From: Planococcus kocurii
GTDB taxonomy: Bacteria > Bacillota > Bacilli > Bacillales_A > Planococcaceae
Length of the DNA stretch: 64,000 bases
Direction: 5' to 3'
Assembly: GCF_001465835.2 (NCBI RefSeq)
Contig: NZ_CP013661.2
Location: forward strand, 1,604,501-1,668,500
The position numbers were made by a program, and so were the translations under genes. Numbering within the stretch: the first letter of the stretch is position 1; every line of letters begins with the position of its first letter. The notes under the pieces were generated by a model. The model had not been told where the DNA came from, searched no databases, and saw only the letters and a program-made list of their open reading frames with translations. Shown piece by piece: positions 24,603 to 36,470 of this stretch.

Positions 24603-26326
24603 TCACCTTTCACTCCGATCATTTCATTCAAGCCTTTGCCTGGCGCTACCATAGGATAAACACATTCTAGTTGCACCACCCGACAATCGATCAAAACCGG
24701 CTCGTTTGAATTAATTGCTTCTGCAAACACCACTTCTGCTTCTTCCATCGTTTCTACTTTGTAACCTTTAACGTCATACGCTTCAGCCAGTTTCACAAAA
24801 TCAGGTTGAACGGGCATCAACGATTGAGAATAGCGACTCTCATAAAACGTTTCCTGCCATTGTCTTACCATTCCTAAGCTTTGATTGTTTAAAATGACAA
24901 TCTTCACCGGAAGACGAAGCTCTTGAAGCAAGGACAGTTCTTGCAAAGTCATTTGGAATCCAGCATCTCCAACAATAGAAATTACTTGCTCATCGGGTTT
25001 TGCTAGTTGCGCACCAATCGCTGCCGGAAAACCGAAGCCCATTGTACCTAAGCCACCTGAAGTTACCCAGTTATGTGGATTATTGAAACGATAATATTGA
25101 GCTGCCCACATTTGATGCTGACCAACATCAGTCGTTACCACTGCATCGCCTCTAGTCAAACGATGAATCAGCTCTACCGCTTGTTGAGGAAGGATACCTT
25201 CCCGACCTTTTACATGATACTGAAGTGGATATTCTGCTTTATTCTCGAATAATTCCCCTAGCCACTCCGTAGTATTCGGACTTTCAAATGATTGATTGAG
25301 CAACTGGACCAACGCCTCTTTTGCATCTGCAACAATCGGAATTGCGGTCGGTACATTTTTGCCGATTTCTGCTGGATCAATGTCGATATGAATAACTTGA
25401 GCATTTGGTGCAAAGTTAGCCAGGTTACCAGTTAGCCGGTCATCAAATCTGGCGCCAATGTTTAATAACACATCACAATCACAAATTGCTGTATTGGCTG
25501 TATAGGTACCGTGCATCCCCGCCATTCCGAGGAATAATTCGTGTTCGCCTCCAATACTTCCTAGCCCGAGTAACGTATTAGTAATTGGAATTTGATGTTT
25601 TTCTGAGAATTTCTTTAGCTCTTCTGTCGCTTTAGCAGCAAGTATGCCAGCCCCCGCTAAGATCAAAGGTTTTTTTGATTGTGACAACACTTGCGCAGCT
25701 TTTTGAATTTGTAAAAAATTAGGGCTAGTCGTCGGCTGATATCCCGGCAGATAGACTGCCTCTTCTTCTTTAGTAGATAAGAACAATTCCGTCGCAATGT
25801 TTTTCGGTATATCTACTAGAACCGGCCCTGGACGTCCAGTAGAAGCAATGTAGAAAGCTTCTTTAATAATTCTTGGTAGATCCGTTACTTTTTTCACTTG
25901 ATAATTATGCTTTGTAATCGGTTGTGTGATGCCGATGATATCAGCTTCCTGAAAAGCATCGGTTCCGATGACTGAAGTCGCCACCTGACCCGTAAAAATG
26001 ACTAACGGCAAGGAATCCAGCATAGCATCTGCAATTCCTGTCACTAAATTCGTAGCACCGGGACCAGATGTTGCAAGTACAACGCCTGTTTTACCTGATA
26101 CCCTTGCATATCCTTCAGCTGCGTGAATAGCGCCTTGTTCATGCCTTGCTAAGATGTGGCGTATCGGATTTTTGTGTAAGGCATCGTAAATCGGTAGCAC
26201 CGCGCCTCCAGGATAGCCGAATATGATTTCTACGCCTTGATTTTTTAAAGACTGAATCAGTATGTCTGCACCACTGCCTGTCAATTCCTGTTTAACTTCT
26301 TCTCTAACCTGTACGTTTACTCCCAA
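24599..26326 (-). CDS. ilvB: Acetolactate synthase large (catalytic) subunit
   Basis: TPP-dependent enzyme making 2-acetolactate or 2-aceto-2-hydroxybutyrate, first common step of branched-chain amino acid synthesis. The 575-residue protein has the catalytic-glutamate segment [14 protein letters not shown], the FAD-binding middle domain and the TPP/Mg motif [12 protein letters not shown] through [13 protein letters not shown]. The start ATG has AAGGAGGCGG upstream. First structural gene after the T-box leader. Confidence 0.97.
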
Positions 26327-26360
26327 TCTTTCCGCCTCCTTTTTTAAGTTTCTTGTGAAA

Positions 26361-26655
26361 TAAAAAAAACTTTTTCATCCCTACACAAAGAAACATGTTC
26401 TTCGTATAGGGATGAAAAAGTTTCATGGTACCACCCTATTTCACTGCGCAACCGCAGCCTCATGGATAAGCAATGCTTATCCATTGATAACGATGACTTT
26501 TCACTTGCAAGTCACCGGGACTACCTAAACAGCCGAAGCTTTTCAGCAATCCACTCAGAGGGGATGTCGCAAATGGTTGTATTACCGGCTTCCACCTGTA
26601 CCGGCTCTCTGTAAATACGGATTCCATTTGCTTTAACCTCGTCATTGAGTTGAAC
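26361..26655 (-). promoter_or_regulatory. T-box riboswitch leader of the ilv-leu operon
   Basis: On the minus strand the T-box core AGGGTGGTACCATG (26424-26437) is followed by a terminator: a long stem ATCCCTA/TAGGGAT extended by AAACTTTTTC/GAAAAAGTTT, then seven T (26362-26423). Stem I is recognizable through GCAAATGG pairing with CCATTTGC, and its specifier loop reads GACATCC. Aligning that loop with the cysE T-box (GAAATGCC) puts the specifier at ATC, isoleucine. The T-box bulge TGGT fits a tRNA with discriminator A. Uncharged tRNA would favour antitermination. Confidence 0.9.
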
Positions 26656-26680
26656 GTATATTTGATTCTAGAAATTCTGT

Positions 26681-27580
26681 TTAAACTACGTTTAGATGAT
26701 CTTCATAAACTTTCACGCCGTCGTTCTGAACAAGTTCTCTGAATGATTCCAACAAATCATTCGTGATTGGACCTGGTTTTCCTTCACCGATTACTCGACC
26801 ATCTACTTTGATGACAGAAATGACTTCAGCAGCAGTTCCTGTTAAAAATACTTCATCTGCAACATACACATCATGTCTTGTGAAAACACCTTCTTGCATG
26901 TCATAGCCCTTTTGAGCAGCTACATCCATAATTGCATTTCGTGTAATTCCTTCAAGCGCTCCTACATAACCCGGAGGAGTGATTATTTTTCCCTTTCGAA
27001 CAATAAAGATGTTATCAGCTGAACCTTCAGCTACATAACCTTGGTCATTTAACATAAGCGCTTCAGAAACGCCTGCAAGGTTAGCTTCAAGTTTTACTAA
27101 AATATTATTCATGTAATTCAAGGACTTAACTTTTGGACTCAGTACGTCTGAACGACTTCTTCGTGTAGCCACTGAAACAATTTCGATTCCTGTTTCATAC
27201 ATTGATTTCGGAAACAGGGATAGGGGTTCAGCTATTGCAATTACACTTGGATGAGAACAACTGTAAGGATCTAACCCAAGGTTGCCCACCCCTCTTGAAA
27301 CGATGAGTCTAATATAAGCGTCTTTAAACTTATTCTCTCTAAGTGTTTGAACAACAATATTGGTCATTTCTTCGAAAGTGTGTGGAATCTCAAGCATTAC
27401 TGATTTTGCAGAATCAAAGAGTCGTTCCAGATGTTCTTCCAGCCGGAAAACATTTCCATTGTAAGAACGGATTCCTTCGAATACTCCATCACCGTACAAA
27501 AATCCATGATCATAAACTGAAATTTTAGCGTCTTCCTTTTTTACGAATTCGCCATTCATATAAATTACTTGTCCACTCAT
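26681..27580 (-). CDS. ilvE: Branched-chain amino acid aminotransferase
   Basis: PLP-dependent class IV aminotransferase that performs the last step of leucine, isoleucine and valine synthesis. The 299-residue protein starts MSGQVIYMNGEFV. PLP lysine K152 lies in KVKSLNYMNN, and E185 lies in AEGSADNIF. An upstream frame extension to 27802 is noncoding: it spans the promoter. The ribosome binding site is modest (AGAAGTGG). It precedes the ilvB T-box, so it may be transcribed alone or with the operon. Confidence 0.94.
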   Translation of the reverse strand: MSGQVIYMNGEFVKKEDAKISVYDHGFLYGDGVFEGIRSYNGNVFRLEEHLERLFDSAKSVMLEIPHTFEEMTNIVVQTLRENKFKDAYIRLIVSRGVGNLGLDPYSCSHPSVIAIAEPLSLFPKSMYETGIEIVSVATRRSRSDVLSPKVKSLNYMNNILVKLEANLAGVSEALMLNDQGYVAEGSADNIFIVRKGKIITPPGYVGALEGITRNAIMDVAAQKGYDMQEGVFTRHDVYVADEVFLTGTAAEVISVIKVDGRVIGEGKPGPITNDLLESFRELVQNDGVKVYEDHLNVV

Positions 27581-27655
27581 GATGTCCACTTCTTTCTCAG
27601 AAATTTTATAATATGCAATATATCGAATTCTGTATGTGTTTTGTAAATTGTTGCT

Positions 27656-27684
27656 ATCATATCGTCTATTAAGAAGCGTGTCAA
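27656..27684 (-). promoter_or_regulatory. Sigma-A promoter of ilvE
   Basis: Perfect -35 TTGACA (27679-27684), 17-bp spacer and -10 TATGAT (27656-27661) on the minus strand. The start would be near 27649, about 70 nt before the ATG. I see no T-box or other attenuator in the short leader. Confidence 0.85.
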
Positions 27685-27847
27685 TGAGCTTAATTGAAGT
27701 TTTTAGCCAATTTTGAATATTAACAATAAATGTATCCGTTTTCATTGTTGCTAATACTGCATTTGTAACATTAATTAAAAAGTTTGAATATTTTACGAAC
27801 AACTAGCTATTTAAGCAATAAATCTCTATTATTCATGGTGACAACGC

Positions 27848-27890
27848 AAAAAAGACCCTATCTCATTAGTAATGAGATAGGGTCTTTTTT
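27848..27890 (-). terminator. Terminator of tuf / str operon
   Basis: A perfect 20-bp stem (27848-27867 with 27871-27890) with a 3-nt loop and A/T flanks giving T-runs in either direction. It ends 16 bp after the tuf stop. Confidence 0.95.
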
Positions 27891-27905
27891 AACACTTAGC
27901 AGTTA

Positions 27906-29093
27906 TTACTTAGTAATTGTAGCAACAACGCCAGCGCCTACAGTACGTCCACCCTCACGGATAGAGAACTTAGTTCCTTCTTCAAGTGCGATAGGAGAGA
28001 TTAGAGAAACGATCATTTCGATGTTATCTCCAGGCATAACCATTTCTACACCTTCAGGAAGGTTACAAACACCAGTTACATCAGTTGTACGGAAGTAGAA
28101 CTGTGGACGGTAGTTTGTGAAGAATGGAGTGTGACGTCCACCCTCTTCTTTTGAAAGAACGTAAACTTCAGCTCTGAATTCAGTATGTGGAGTAATTGTG
28201 CCTGGTTTAGCCAATACTTGTCCACGTTGAACGTCATCACGAGAAACTCCGCGAAGAAGTGCGCCAATGTTGTCGCCAGCTTCAGCATAGTCAAGTAATT
28301 TACGGAACATTTCTACACCAGTTACAGTTGTAGATTTTGGTTCTTCAGTAAGACCAATGATATCAACGTTATCACCGATTTTGATTTGTCCGCGTTCAAC
28401 GCGTCCAGTAGCAACAGTTCCACGGCCAGTGATTGAGAATACATCCTCAACAGGCATCATGAATGGTTTTTCAGTATCACGTGGTGGAGTAGGGATATAC
28501 TCATCAACCGCGTTCATTAATTCAACGATTTTGTCTTCCCACTCAGCTTCTCCTTCAAGAGCTTTAAGAGCAGATCCTTTGATGACAGGAATGTCATCGC
28601 CAGGGAAGTCATATTCAGAAAGAAGATCGCGGACTTCCATTTCAACTAGTTCAAGAAGTTCTTCGTCATCTACCATATCGCATTTGTTCATGAATACAAC
28701 TAGGTAAGGAACACCAACTTGACGTGAAAGAAGGATGTGCTCACGAGTTTGTGGCATTGGGCCGTCAGCAGCAGATACTACTAAGATTCCGCCGTCCATT
28801 TGAGCAGCACCAGTAATCATGTTTTTAACATAATCGGCGTGTCCAGGGCAATCTACGTGTGCGTAGTGGCGAGATTCAGTTTCATACTCAACGTGTGAAG
28901 TATTGATTGTGATACCGCGCTCTTTTTCTTCAGGTGCGTTATCGATTTGAGCGTAAGAACGAGCTTCTCCGCCTGATTTTTTAGCAAGAACTGTAGCGAT
29001 TGCTGCAGTCAAAGTTGTTTTACCGTGATCGACGTGACCAATTGTACCAATATTTGCGTGTGTTTTAGAGCGATCAAATTTAGCTTTTCCCAT
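27906..29093 (-). CDS. tuf: Elongation factor Tu
   Basis: Delivers aminoacyl-tRNA to the ribosomal A site as a GTPase. 395 residues from [21 protein letters not shown]1 is GHVDHGKT (19-26), with DCPGHADY for G3 and NKCDMVD for G4. A frame extension to 29174 has no ribosome binding site, while GAGGAGG lies before the ATG at 29093. Follows fusA after 114 bp that contain a promoter and a perfect palindrome. Confidence 0.97.
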   Translation of the reverse strand: MGKAKFDRSKTHANIGTIGHVDHGKTTLTAAIATVLAKKSGGEARSYAQIDNAPEEKERGITINTSHVEYETESRHYAHVDCPGHADYVKNMITGAAQMDGGILVVSAADGPMPQTREHILLSRQVGVPYLVVFMNKCDMVDDEELLELVEMEVRDLLSEYDFPGDDIPVIKGSALKALEGEAEWEDKIVELMNAVDEYIPTPPRDTEKPFMMPVEDVFSITGRGTVATGRVERGQIKIGDNVDIIGLTEEPKSTTVTGVEMFRKLLDYAEAGDNIGALLRGVSRDDVQRGQVLAKPGTITPHTEFRAEVYVLSKEEGGRHTPFFTNYRPQFYFRTTDVTGVCNLPEGVEMVMPGDNIEMIVSLISPIALEEGTKFSIREGGRTVGAGVVATITK

Positions 29094-29141
29094 TAGAAAA
29101 ATCCTCCTCGAAATGTAAGTGAATGTTTGTTTGAAGTGCCG

Positions 29142-29163
29142 GAATAATAGGGCCCTATTATTC
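29142..29163. repeat. Perfect 22-nt palindrome in the tuf leader
   Basis: GAATAATAGGG followed directly by CCCTATTATTC, with no loop. It lies just downstream of the predicted tuf start site, 50-70 bp before the tuf ATG. It could be a protein-binding dyad or a hairpin in the mRNA leader. Confidence 0.7.
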
Positions 29164-29178
29164 TCAGCATACAAACTA

Positions 29179-29207
29179 TTTATACGTGATTAAAGATCAA
29201 AATTCAA
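29179..29207 (-). promoter_or_regulatory. Promoter of tuf within the str operon
   Basis: -35 TTGAAT (29202-29207) and -10 TATAAA (29179-29184), 17 bp apart. The -35 directly abuts the fusA stop codon at 29208. It would allow extra tuf expression beyond the str operon promoter. Confidence 0.65.
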
Positions 29208-31286
29208 TTATTGACCTTTATTTTTTTTGATGATTTCTTCAGAAATTGATTTCGGTACTTCTTCATAGTGATCGAAGTGCATTGAGAACACACCACGGCC
29301 TTGCGTATTTGAACGCAATGAAGTTGCATAACCGAACATCTGTGCAAGAGGTACCATAGAACGAACAACTTGTGCGTTTCCGCGAGCGTCCATACCTTCT
29401 ACGCGGCCTCGGCGTGACGTAATGTCACCCATGATATCCCCAAGGTATTCCTCAGGAATAACAACCTCAACGCGCATGATAGGCTCAAGAAGAACTGGAT
29501 TAACTTTAGAAATTGCATTTTTAAGTGCCATAGAAGCAGCTACTTTAAATGCCATTTCATTCGAGTCAACATCATGGTAAGATCCGTCGAACAAACGAGC
29601 TTTGATATCGATCAAAGGATATCCGGCAATAACACCGTTGTCTAGAGAGTCGCGAAGACCCGCTTCAACTGCTGGGATGTATTCACGCGGAACAACACCA
29701 CCAACGATACCATTTTCAAATTCAAAACCTGCTCCTTCTTCGTTTGGAGAGAACTCAATCCAAACGTGTCCGAATTGTCCACGTCCACCTGACTGGCGCA
29801 CGAATTTACCTTCAACTTTAGCAGACTGACGGAATGTCTCACGGTAAGATACCTGAGGTGCACCCACGTTAGCTTCTACGTTGAATTCACGACGCATACG
29901 GTCAACTAGGATATCAAGGTGAAGTTCACCCATACCCGCGATGATTGTTTGGCCAGTTTCCTGGTCAGTATGCGCACGGAAAGTTGGATCTTCTTCTTGC
30001 AATTTAGCAAGGGCTTGACCCATTTTATCTTGATCGGCTTTAGATTTAGGCTCCACAGAAAGTGAAATAACTGGTTCTGGGAATACCATACGCTCAAGAA
30101 TTACTTGTTGTTTCTCGTCACTTAACGTATCACCTGTTGATGTATCTTTAAGGCCGATAGCAGCAGCAATATCTCCGCAATATACTTCAGCGATTTCTTC
30201 ACGAGAGTTTGCATGCATTTGTAGGATACGTCCAACGCGCTCACGCTTACCTTTAGAAGAGTTCTGAACATATGAACCAGATTTAAGAGAACCAGAATAC
30301 ACACGGAAGAAAGTTAACTTTCCAACATATGGATCTGTCATTACTTTAAACGCAAGCGCTGAGAATGGCTCGTCTTCGCTAGGTTTACGTAATACTTCTT
30401 CGTCTGAGTCCGGAAGAACACCAGTCATTGGTGGTACGTCTAATGGAGATGGTAGGTAATCAATTACTGCATCAAGCATTAATTGAACCCCTTTGTTTTT
30501 AAATGCAGTTCCGCAAACTACTGGATAAAACTCAACGTCTAGTGTTCCTTTACGGATACCAGCTTTAAGTTCTTCAACAGTAATTTCTTCGCCACTAAGG
30601 TATTTTTCCATCAAATCTTCGTCAAGCTCAGCAACAGCTTCCACTAATTTAGTGTGCCATTCCTCAGCAAGTTCTTTGTGATCTTCAGGAATCTCACCTT
30701 CAGTAATTTCAGTTCCTAAATCGTTAGCGTAGAAATGTGTTTTCATTTCAACTAAATCAATGATTGCTGAAAAGTTATCTTCTGCGCCGATTGGCAACTG
30801 AATCGGGTGAGCATTAGCTTGTAGACGCTCATGCAACGTACCTACAGAGTATAAGAAGTCCGCGCCGATTTTATCCATTTTGTTGATAAATACGATGCGT
30901 GGAACTCCGTAAGTTGTAGCTTGACGCCAAACAGTTTCAGTTTGAGGCTCAACACCTGATTGAGCATCAAGAACTGTAACCGCACCATCAAGTACGCGCA
31001 ACGAACGTTCAACTTCAACAGTGAAGTCTACGTGTCCTGGAGTATCAATAATGTTAACACGGTGTTCTTTCCATGAAGCCGTTGTAGCAGCAGACGTAAT
31101 TGTAATTCCGCGCTCCTGCTCTTGCTCCATCCAGTCCATTTGAGAAGCACCTTCATGCGTTTCCCCAATTTTGTGGATTTTACCAGTGTAGTATAAAATA
31201 CGCTCCGTAGTAGTCGTTTTACCAGCATCGATGTGTGCCATGATCCCGATATTACGTGTTTTGTCTAAGGAGAACTCTCTAGCCAT
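29208..31286 (-). CDS. fusA: Elongation factor G
   Basis: Translocation GTPase and, with RRF, ribosome recycling factor. The 692-residue protein has G1 AHIDAGKT (17-24), G3 DTPGHVDF, and NKMD for G4. Domains II-V follow, including the domain IV region [12 protein letters not shown] see no known fusidic-acid resistance change, although that cannot be judged fully by eye. 51 bp after rpsG. Confidence 0.98.
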   Translation of the reverse strand: MAREFSLDKTRNIGIMAHIDAGKTTTTERILYYTGKIHKIGETHEGASQMDWMEQEQERGITITSAATTASWKEHRVNIIDTPGHVDFTVEVERSLRVLDGAVTVLDAQSGVEPQTETVWRQATTYGVPRIVFINKMDKIGADFLYSVGTLHERLQANAHPIQLPIGAEDNFSAIIDLVEMKTHFYANDLGTEITEGEIPEDHKELAEEWHTKLVEAVAELDEDLMEKYLSGEEITVEELKAGIRKGTLDVEFYPVVCGTAFKNKGVQLMLDAVIDYLPSPLDVPPMTGVLPDSDEEVLRKPSEDEPFSALAFKVMTDPYVGKLTFFRVYSGSLKSGSYVQNSSKGKRERVGRILQMHANSREEIAEVYCGDIAAAIGLKDTSTGDTLSDEKQQVILERMVFPEPVISLSVEPKSKADQDKMGQALAKLQEEDPTFRAHTDQETGQTIIAGMGELHLDILVDRMRREFNVEANVGAPQVSYRETFRQSAKVEGKFVRQSGGRGQFGHVWIEFSPNEEGAGFEFENGIVGGVVPREYIPAVEAGLRDSLDNGVIAGYPLIDIKARLFDGSYHDVDSNEMAFKVAASMALKNAISKVNPVLLEPIMRVEVVIPEEYLGDIMGDITSRRGRVEGMDARGNAQVVRSMVPLAQMFGYATSLRSNTQGRGVFSMHFDHYEEVPKSISEEIIKKNKGQ

Positions 31287-31337
31287 GTTGTTTTTCTCCT
31301 TCCGTTTCGGATTAAGATGTAAACATCTCGAAAGAAA

Positions 31338-31844
<507 letters not shown>

Positions 31845-31852
31845 TTAAGATA

Positions 31853-32272
31853 TTATTTTTTTACTTTAGGACGTTTAGTTCCGTATTTAGAACGGCTTTG
31901 CATACGGCCGTTTACTCCAGCTGTATCAAGTGCTCCACGTACGATATGGTAACGTACACCCGGTAAATCTTTTACGCGTCCGCCGCGAAGAAGAACTACA
32001 CTGTGCTCTTGAAGGTTGTGACCTTCTCCAGGGATGTAAGCATTAACCTCAATTTGGTTTGTCAAACGTACACGCGCATATTTACGCAATGCGGAGTTTG
32101 GTTTTTTCGGTGTCATTGTACCAACACGAGTACATACTCCACGTTTCTGTGGTGATGTCACGTTAGTTTGAGCCTTTTTGAAGCTGTTATACCCTTTGTT
32201 TAGCGCTGGTGAACCCGATTTAGTAGTCTTCGGTTTACGAGGCTTGTTAACTAATTGGTTAATTGTAGGCAT
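31853..32272 (-). CDS. rpsL: 30S ribosomal protein S12 (uS12)
   Basis: Decoding-centre protein governing accuracy; target of streptomycin-resistance mutations. 139 residues from [19 protein letters not shown]. The loop [11 protein letters not shown] (54-64) and [13 protein letters not shown] carry the wild-type lysines, so no resistance substitution is visible. Between rplGB and rpsG. Confidence 0.98.
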   Translation of the reverse strand: MPTINQLVNKPRKPKTTKSGSPALNKGYNSFKKAQTNVTSPQKRGVCTRVGTMTPKKPNSALRKYARVRLTNQIEVNAYIPGEGHNLQEHSVVLLRGGRVKDLPGVRYHIVRGALDTAGVNGRMQSRSKYGTKRPKVKK

Positions 32273-32370
32273 CGATTTTTTCCTCCTCTCAAAAGGTGTT
32301 CTAATACCACATATCCAGGTGGTTCATTTTTGGGTAAAAAACAAAGTCTTTGTGATTTACACAAAAACTG

Positions 32371-32619
32371 TTATCCAGTAATCGCCACAGCAGCTGCACC
32401 GACATTAATGCCATATGCTTTGCCAAGCTTCAATCGTGAATCTGCAAATCCGATCCGAATACCTTTTTCTAAAGCTAGTTGGATAATCTGTTCGGTCATT
32501 CGATCGTCTGCGTCTTTTGCCACTATTATCTCTTGGACAATACCGCTTTTTATTGCTTTTACTGTCTGCTTTGTACCGATGATCATTTCACTTGTCTGTT
32601 TTACTTTTTCATTAGACAT
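32371..32619 (-). CDS. rplGB: L7Ae-family K-turn-binding ribosomal-like protein (YbxF)
   Basis: An 82-residue L7Ae/L30e/S12e/Gadd45-type protein from MSNEKVKQTSEMIIGTKQ. The B. subtilis homologue YbxF binds kink-turn RNA, but its cellular role is unsettled. Conserved features are GTKQTVKAI and the C-terminal GKAYGINVGAAAVAI. First gene of the str operon, where it precedes rpsL in Bacillales, with GGAGG before the ATG. Confidence 0.92.
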   Translation of the reverse strand: MSNEKVKQTSEMIIGTKQTVKAIKSGIVQEIIVAKDADDRMTEQIIQLALEKGIRIGFADSRLKLGKAYGINVGAAAVAITG

Positions 32620-32665
32620 TCACATATCCTCCAAAGCGTTAGACCGTTAACCATCAACCCTTAAC

Positions 32666-32694
32666 ATGTTATCATTCTATGCTAATGCTGTCAA
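32666..32694 (-). promoter_or_regulatory. Promoter of the str operon (rplGB-rpsL-rpsG-fusA-tuf)
   Basis: Perfect -35 TTGACA (32689-32694), 17-bp spacer, and -10 TAACAT (32666-32671) preceded by TGA, an extended -10 pattern. It lies directly after the rpoC terminator. Confidence 0.75.
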
Positions 32695-32704
32695 CTGAAT
32701 TCTT

Positions 32705-32741
32705 AAAAAATCCCGAGGAGATTATTTAGAACCTCCCCGGA
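32705..32741 (-). terminator. Terminator of rpoBC
   Basis: Minus-strand stem TCCGGGGAGGT against ATCTCCTCGGGA (one bulged G) followed by six T. It lies 17-53 bp after the rpoC stop codon. Confidence 0.85.
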
Positions 32742-32757
32742 ATCTAATACATTCATT

Positions 32758-35700
32758 TTATGACTCTGTACCGACACTTTCTTGCTTCGCCGCTTTTTCG
32801 CTTTGAGCAATTCTGATTTGACGGTAACGCTGCATTCCTGTTCCAGCTGGAACAAGTTTACCGATAATAACGTTCTCTTTCAATCCTAGAAGCTCATCAC
32901 GTTTCCCTTTAATCGCTGCATCTGTTAAGACGCGAGTCGTTTCTTGGAAAGATGCGGCTGATAAGAATGATTCTGTTTCAAGAGAAGCTTTTGTAATCCC
33001 TAGAATTACGGGACGGCTTGTCGCTGGTAAGTTACCTTCTAGAACCGCTTTAACATTAGCTTCAGTAAATTGATGAATATCCAAAAGTGAACCTGGTAGC
33101 AATTCAGTATCACCGGCTTCAATTACGCGAACTTTACGGAACATTTGACGAACCATAACTTCTACGTGCTTATCGCCGATTTCAACACCCTGCATACGGT
33201 ATACTTTTTGAACTTCTTTCAATAGATAAACTTGAACAGCTTGAACGTCTTTTACTTGTAGCAATTGTTTCGGATCAATTGAACCATCTGTCAATACTTC
33301 GCCTCGAACAATAGCATCGTCTACTTGAACCTTGATACGAGCATTATAAGGTGCTAAGTATTTACGCGTTTCAACGTCACCTTGAATCGTTACTTCTTTT
33401 TGGCCTTCGCGAATTTCGTCAATTTCAGTAACGGTACCTGTAATTTCAGAAATAACGGCTTGACCTTTCGGATTACGCGATTCAAATATTTCTTGGATAC
33501 GCGGAAGACCTTGTGTAATATCGTCTCCTGCAACACCGCCTGTATGGAATGTACGCATCGTAAGCTGAGTTCCTGGTTCTCCGATTGATTGAGCCGCAAT
33601 AATACCAACTGCTTCGCCCACTTCAACTTCGTCTCCAGTTGCCAAGTTCGTTCCGTAACATTTCTTACAAATACCGTGTTTTGTGTTACATGTAAACGCA
33701 GAACGAATTGTCACTTCTTTAATGCCTGCCTCAAGAATGAGACGAGTCAAGTCTTGTGTGATCAGTTCATCTTTCGCTACAATAATCTCTTTAGTTTCCG
33801 GATGGCGAATTGTTTTCTTAGCATGACGACCAACGATACGCTCGTGCAGCTCTTCAATCACTTCTGTGCCTTCCATTAACGCCCCTACCAACAAGCCTCT
33901 ATCAGTTCCGCAGTCATTTTCGCGAACAATTGCATCTTGTGCAACATCTACTAAACGACGAGTTAAGTAACCAGAATCGGCTGTTTTAAGTGCTGTATCG
34001 GCAAGACCTTTACGAGCACCGTGAGTTGAGATGAAATATTCAAGTACTGTCAATCCTTCACGGAAGGATGATTTGATCGGAAGTTCGATAATACGCCCAG
34101 CCGGGTTGGCCATCAATCCGCGCATACCAGCAAGCTGTGTAAAGTTGGAAGCATTACCACGAGCTCCGGAATCACTCATCATAAAGATTGGGTTTAAGTT
34201 ATCAAGAGATGCCATCAGTTTGCCCTGAATGATATCTTTTGCATTACTCCAATACGAAATGACACGTGCATAGCGTTCTTCTTCTGTAATCAATCCACGA
34301 CGGAATTGTTTCATTACTTTGTCTACATTTTCTTGTGCGCTAATTAAAATTTCTCCCTTGTCTGGAAGAACTACAATATCTGACACACCAACAGTAATGC
34401 CGGCTTGTGTCGAATACTTAAATCCAAGACTCTTCATGCGATCTAGCATTTTTGAAGTTTCCGTAATATGGAAACGTTTAAATACTTCAGCAATAATTTC
34501 TCCGAGAATTTTCTTTTTAAATGGCGTTACAAGTTCGGCTTCTTCAATATGCTTGCGAATATCCGTTGTTGTAGCAACAAAGTATTTCGCTGGCGTTTCC
34601 ACCTGCAAGTTAAAGTCAGTCGGTTCATTGATATATGGGAATGACTTCGGCAGAATTTCATTGAAAATAATTTTACCAACAGATGTCAACAAAAGCATTT
34701 TGTTTTGTTCTTCTGTGAACGTCGGGTTGTTAACAGCTCCAGCTTGAATCGCAATACGTGTATGCAAATGCACATGGCCTGTTTGATAAGCGATCATGAC
34801 TTCTTCAGGTCCTGAGAAAGTAGCGCCTTCTCCTGTAGCACCTTTACGCTCAAGTGTTAAGTAATAGTTTCCTAAAACCATATCCTGAGATGGTGTTACA
34901 ACAGGTTTTCCGTCTTTTGGATTCAAAATGTTTTGAGCTGCAAGCATTAGTAGTCTTGCTTCTGCTTGTGCTTCAGATGATAAAGGTACGTGAACAGCCA
35001 TTTGGTCACCATCGAAATCGGCATTGTATGCAGTACATACAAGCGGGTGAAGGCGAATTGCTTTTCCTTCAACTAACGTTGGTTCAAATGCCTGAATACC
35101 TAGTCTGTGAAGAGTTGGTGCTCGGTTCAATAGAACCGGATGCTCCTTGATAACATCTTCCAGTACATCCCAAACTTCAGAATGAAGACGTTCGATTTTA
35201 CGTTTTGCGCTCTTAATGTTATGAGCCAATCCACGTTCAACCAATTCCTTCATCACAAAAGGTTTAAACAATTCAATTGCCATTCCTTTTGGCAAACCAC
35301 ATTGGTACATTTTCAAGTTAGGTCCAACTACGATTACTGAACGGCCTGAATAATCTACTCGTTTACCAAGAAGGTTTTGACGGAAGCGTCCTTGTTTACC
35401 TTTTAACATATGAGAAAGAGATTTCAATGGACGGTTACCAGGTCCAGTAACCGGACGGCCACGACGACCATTATCAATTAATGCATCAACAGCTTCTTGA
35501 AGCATGCGTTTTTCGTTTTGAACGATAATGCTTGGTGCACCAAGATCCAAAAGACGTTTCAAACGGTTGTTCCGGTTGATTACACGACGATAAAGGTCAT
35601 TTAAATCGGAAGTCGCAAAGCGGCCTCCATCTAATTGAACCATCGGACGAAGTTCAGGTGGAATAACAGGAAGCACATCTAAAATCATCCAATCAGGGTT

Positions 35701-36363
35701 GTTTCCTGAGTTACGGAATGACTCAACGACTTCAAGGCGTTTAATCGCACGAGTACGACGTTGACCTTGTGCCGTTTTTAACTCTTCTTTTAAAGAATCC
35801 GTTTCGCGCTCAAGGTCAATTTCTTGTAACAGACGTTTGATTGCTTCTGCTCCCATAGCCGCTTGGAATTTCTTGCCAAACTTATCACGGTAAGCGCGGT
35901 ATTCTTTTTCAGATAAAAGCTGTTTCTTTTCAAGTGGTGTATCTGCAGGATCGATTACTACATAAGAAGCAAAGTAAATTACTTCTTCAAGTGAACGCGG
36001 TGACATATCTAAGATAAGTCCCATGCGGCTCGGAATTCCTTTGAAATACCAAATATGTGAAACTGGAGCAGCTAATTCAATATGCCCCATGCGCTCGCGG
36101 CGAACTTTTGAACGTGTAACTTCAACGCCACAACGATCACAGACAACACCTTTATAACGAACACGTTTGTATTTACCACAATGACATTCCCAATCCTTCG
36201 TAGGACCGAAAATACGTTCGCAGAACAAACCATCTTTTTCAGGTTTTAGTGTACGGTAATTGATTGTTTCTGGCTTTTTGACTTCTCCATAAGACCATGA
36301 GCGAATTTTATCGGGTGACGCTAATCCGATCTTCATATACTCAAAATTATTAACATCTATCAA
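32758..36363 (-). CDS. rpoC: DNA-directed RNA polymerase subunit beta'
   Basis: Catalytic subunit carrying the active-site magnesium loop NADFDGDQM (near residue 450). The N-terminal zinc ribbon ([20 protein letters not shown]) and the second zinc-binding cysteine set (CKKCYG region) are present. 1201 residues, the normal length in Bacilli. Translation starts at TTG (36361-36363) after GGGAGG, as in Bacillus. Follows rpoB by 107 bp. Confidence 0.98.
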   Translation of the reverse strand: MIDVNNFEYMKIGLASPDKIRSWSYGEVKKPETINYRTLKPEKDGLFCERIFGPTKDWECHCGKYKRVRYKGVVCDRCGVEVTRSKVRRERMGHIELAAPVSHIWYFKGIPSRMGLILDMSPRSLEEVIYFASYVVIDPADTPLEKKQLLSEKEYRAYRDKFGKKFQAAMGAEAIKRLLQEIDLERETDSLKEELKTAQGQRRTRAIKRLEVVESFRNSGNNPDWMILDVLPVIPPELRPMVQLDGGRFATSDLNDLYRRVINRNNRLKRLLDLGAPSIIVQNEKRMLQEAVDALIDNGRRGRPVTGPGNRPLKSLSHMLKGKQGRFRQNLLGKRVDYSGRSVIVVGPNLKMYQCGLPKGMAIELFKPFVMKELVERGLAHNIKSAKRKIERLHSEVWDVLEDVIKEHPVLLNRAPTLHRLGIQAFEPTLVEGKAIRLHPLVCTAYNADFDGDQMAVHVPLSSEAQAEARLLMLAAQNILNPKDGKPVVTPSQDMVLGNYYLTLERKGATGEGATFSGPEEVMIAYQTGHVHLHTRIAIQAGAVNNPTFTEEQNKMLLLTSVGKIIFNEILPKSFPYINEPTDFNLQVETPAKYFVATTTDIRKHIEEAELVTPFKKKILGEIIAEVFKRFHITETSKMLDRMKSLGFKYSTQAGITVGVSDIVVLPDKGEILISAQENVDKVMKQFRRGLITEEERYARVISYWSNAKDIIQGKLMASLDNLNPIFMMSDSGARGNASNFTQLAGMRGLMANPAGRIIELPIKSSFREGLTVLEYFISTHGARKGLADTALKTADSGYLTRRLVDVAQDAIVRENDCGTDRGLLVGALMEGTEVIEELHERIVGRHAKKTIRHPETKEIIVAKDELITQDLTRLILEAGIKEVTIRSAFTCNTKHGICKKCYGTNLATGDEVEVGEAVGIIAAQSIGEPGTQLTMRTFHTGGVAGDDITQGLPRIQEIFESRNPKGQAVISEITGTVTEIDEIREGQKEVTIQGDVETRKYLAPYNARIKVQVDDAIVRGEVLTDGSIDPKQLLQVKDVQAVQVYLLKEVQKVYRMQGVEIGDKHVEVMVRQMFRKVRVIEAGDTELLPGSLLDIHQFTEANVKAVLEGNLPATSRPVILGITKASLETESFLSAASFQETTRVLTDAAIKGKRDELLGLKENVIIGKLVPAGTGMQRYRQIRIAQSEKAAKQESVGTES

Positions 36364-36470
36364 GGAGCCTACCTCCCTTTTGTCTCGAGTTTCTGTACGG
36401 CTCTTCCTCGGTAATGGCTAAGCGAATAAATGGAGAACGGCCGGTTACAGCCGTTCGAATCCAATCGTTA

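Larger units (their letters stand above)
27581..27905. other. 325-bp spacer between tuf and ilvE
   Basis: Holds the tuf terminator (27848-27890) and the ilvE promoter (27656-27684). The roughly 160 AT-rich bases between them show nothing I can name. A reading frame extends from ilvE into this spacer, but it has no ribosome binding site and covers the promoter. Confidence 0.7.

Noticed and set aside
27581-27802. 74-residue N-terminal extension of IlvE
   Set aside because: It spans a consensus promoter and has no ribosome binding site; the family starts at the internal methionine.
29094-29174. 27-residue N-terminal extension of EF-Tu
   Set aside because: Crosses the palindrome, has no ribosome binding site, and EF-Tu always begins at MGKAKF-like sequence.
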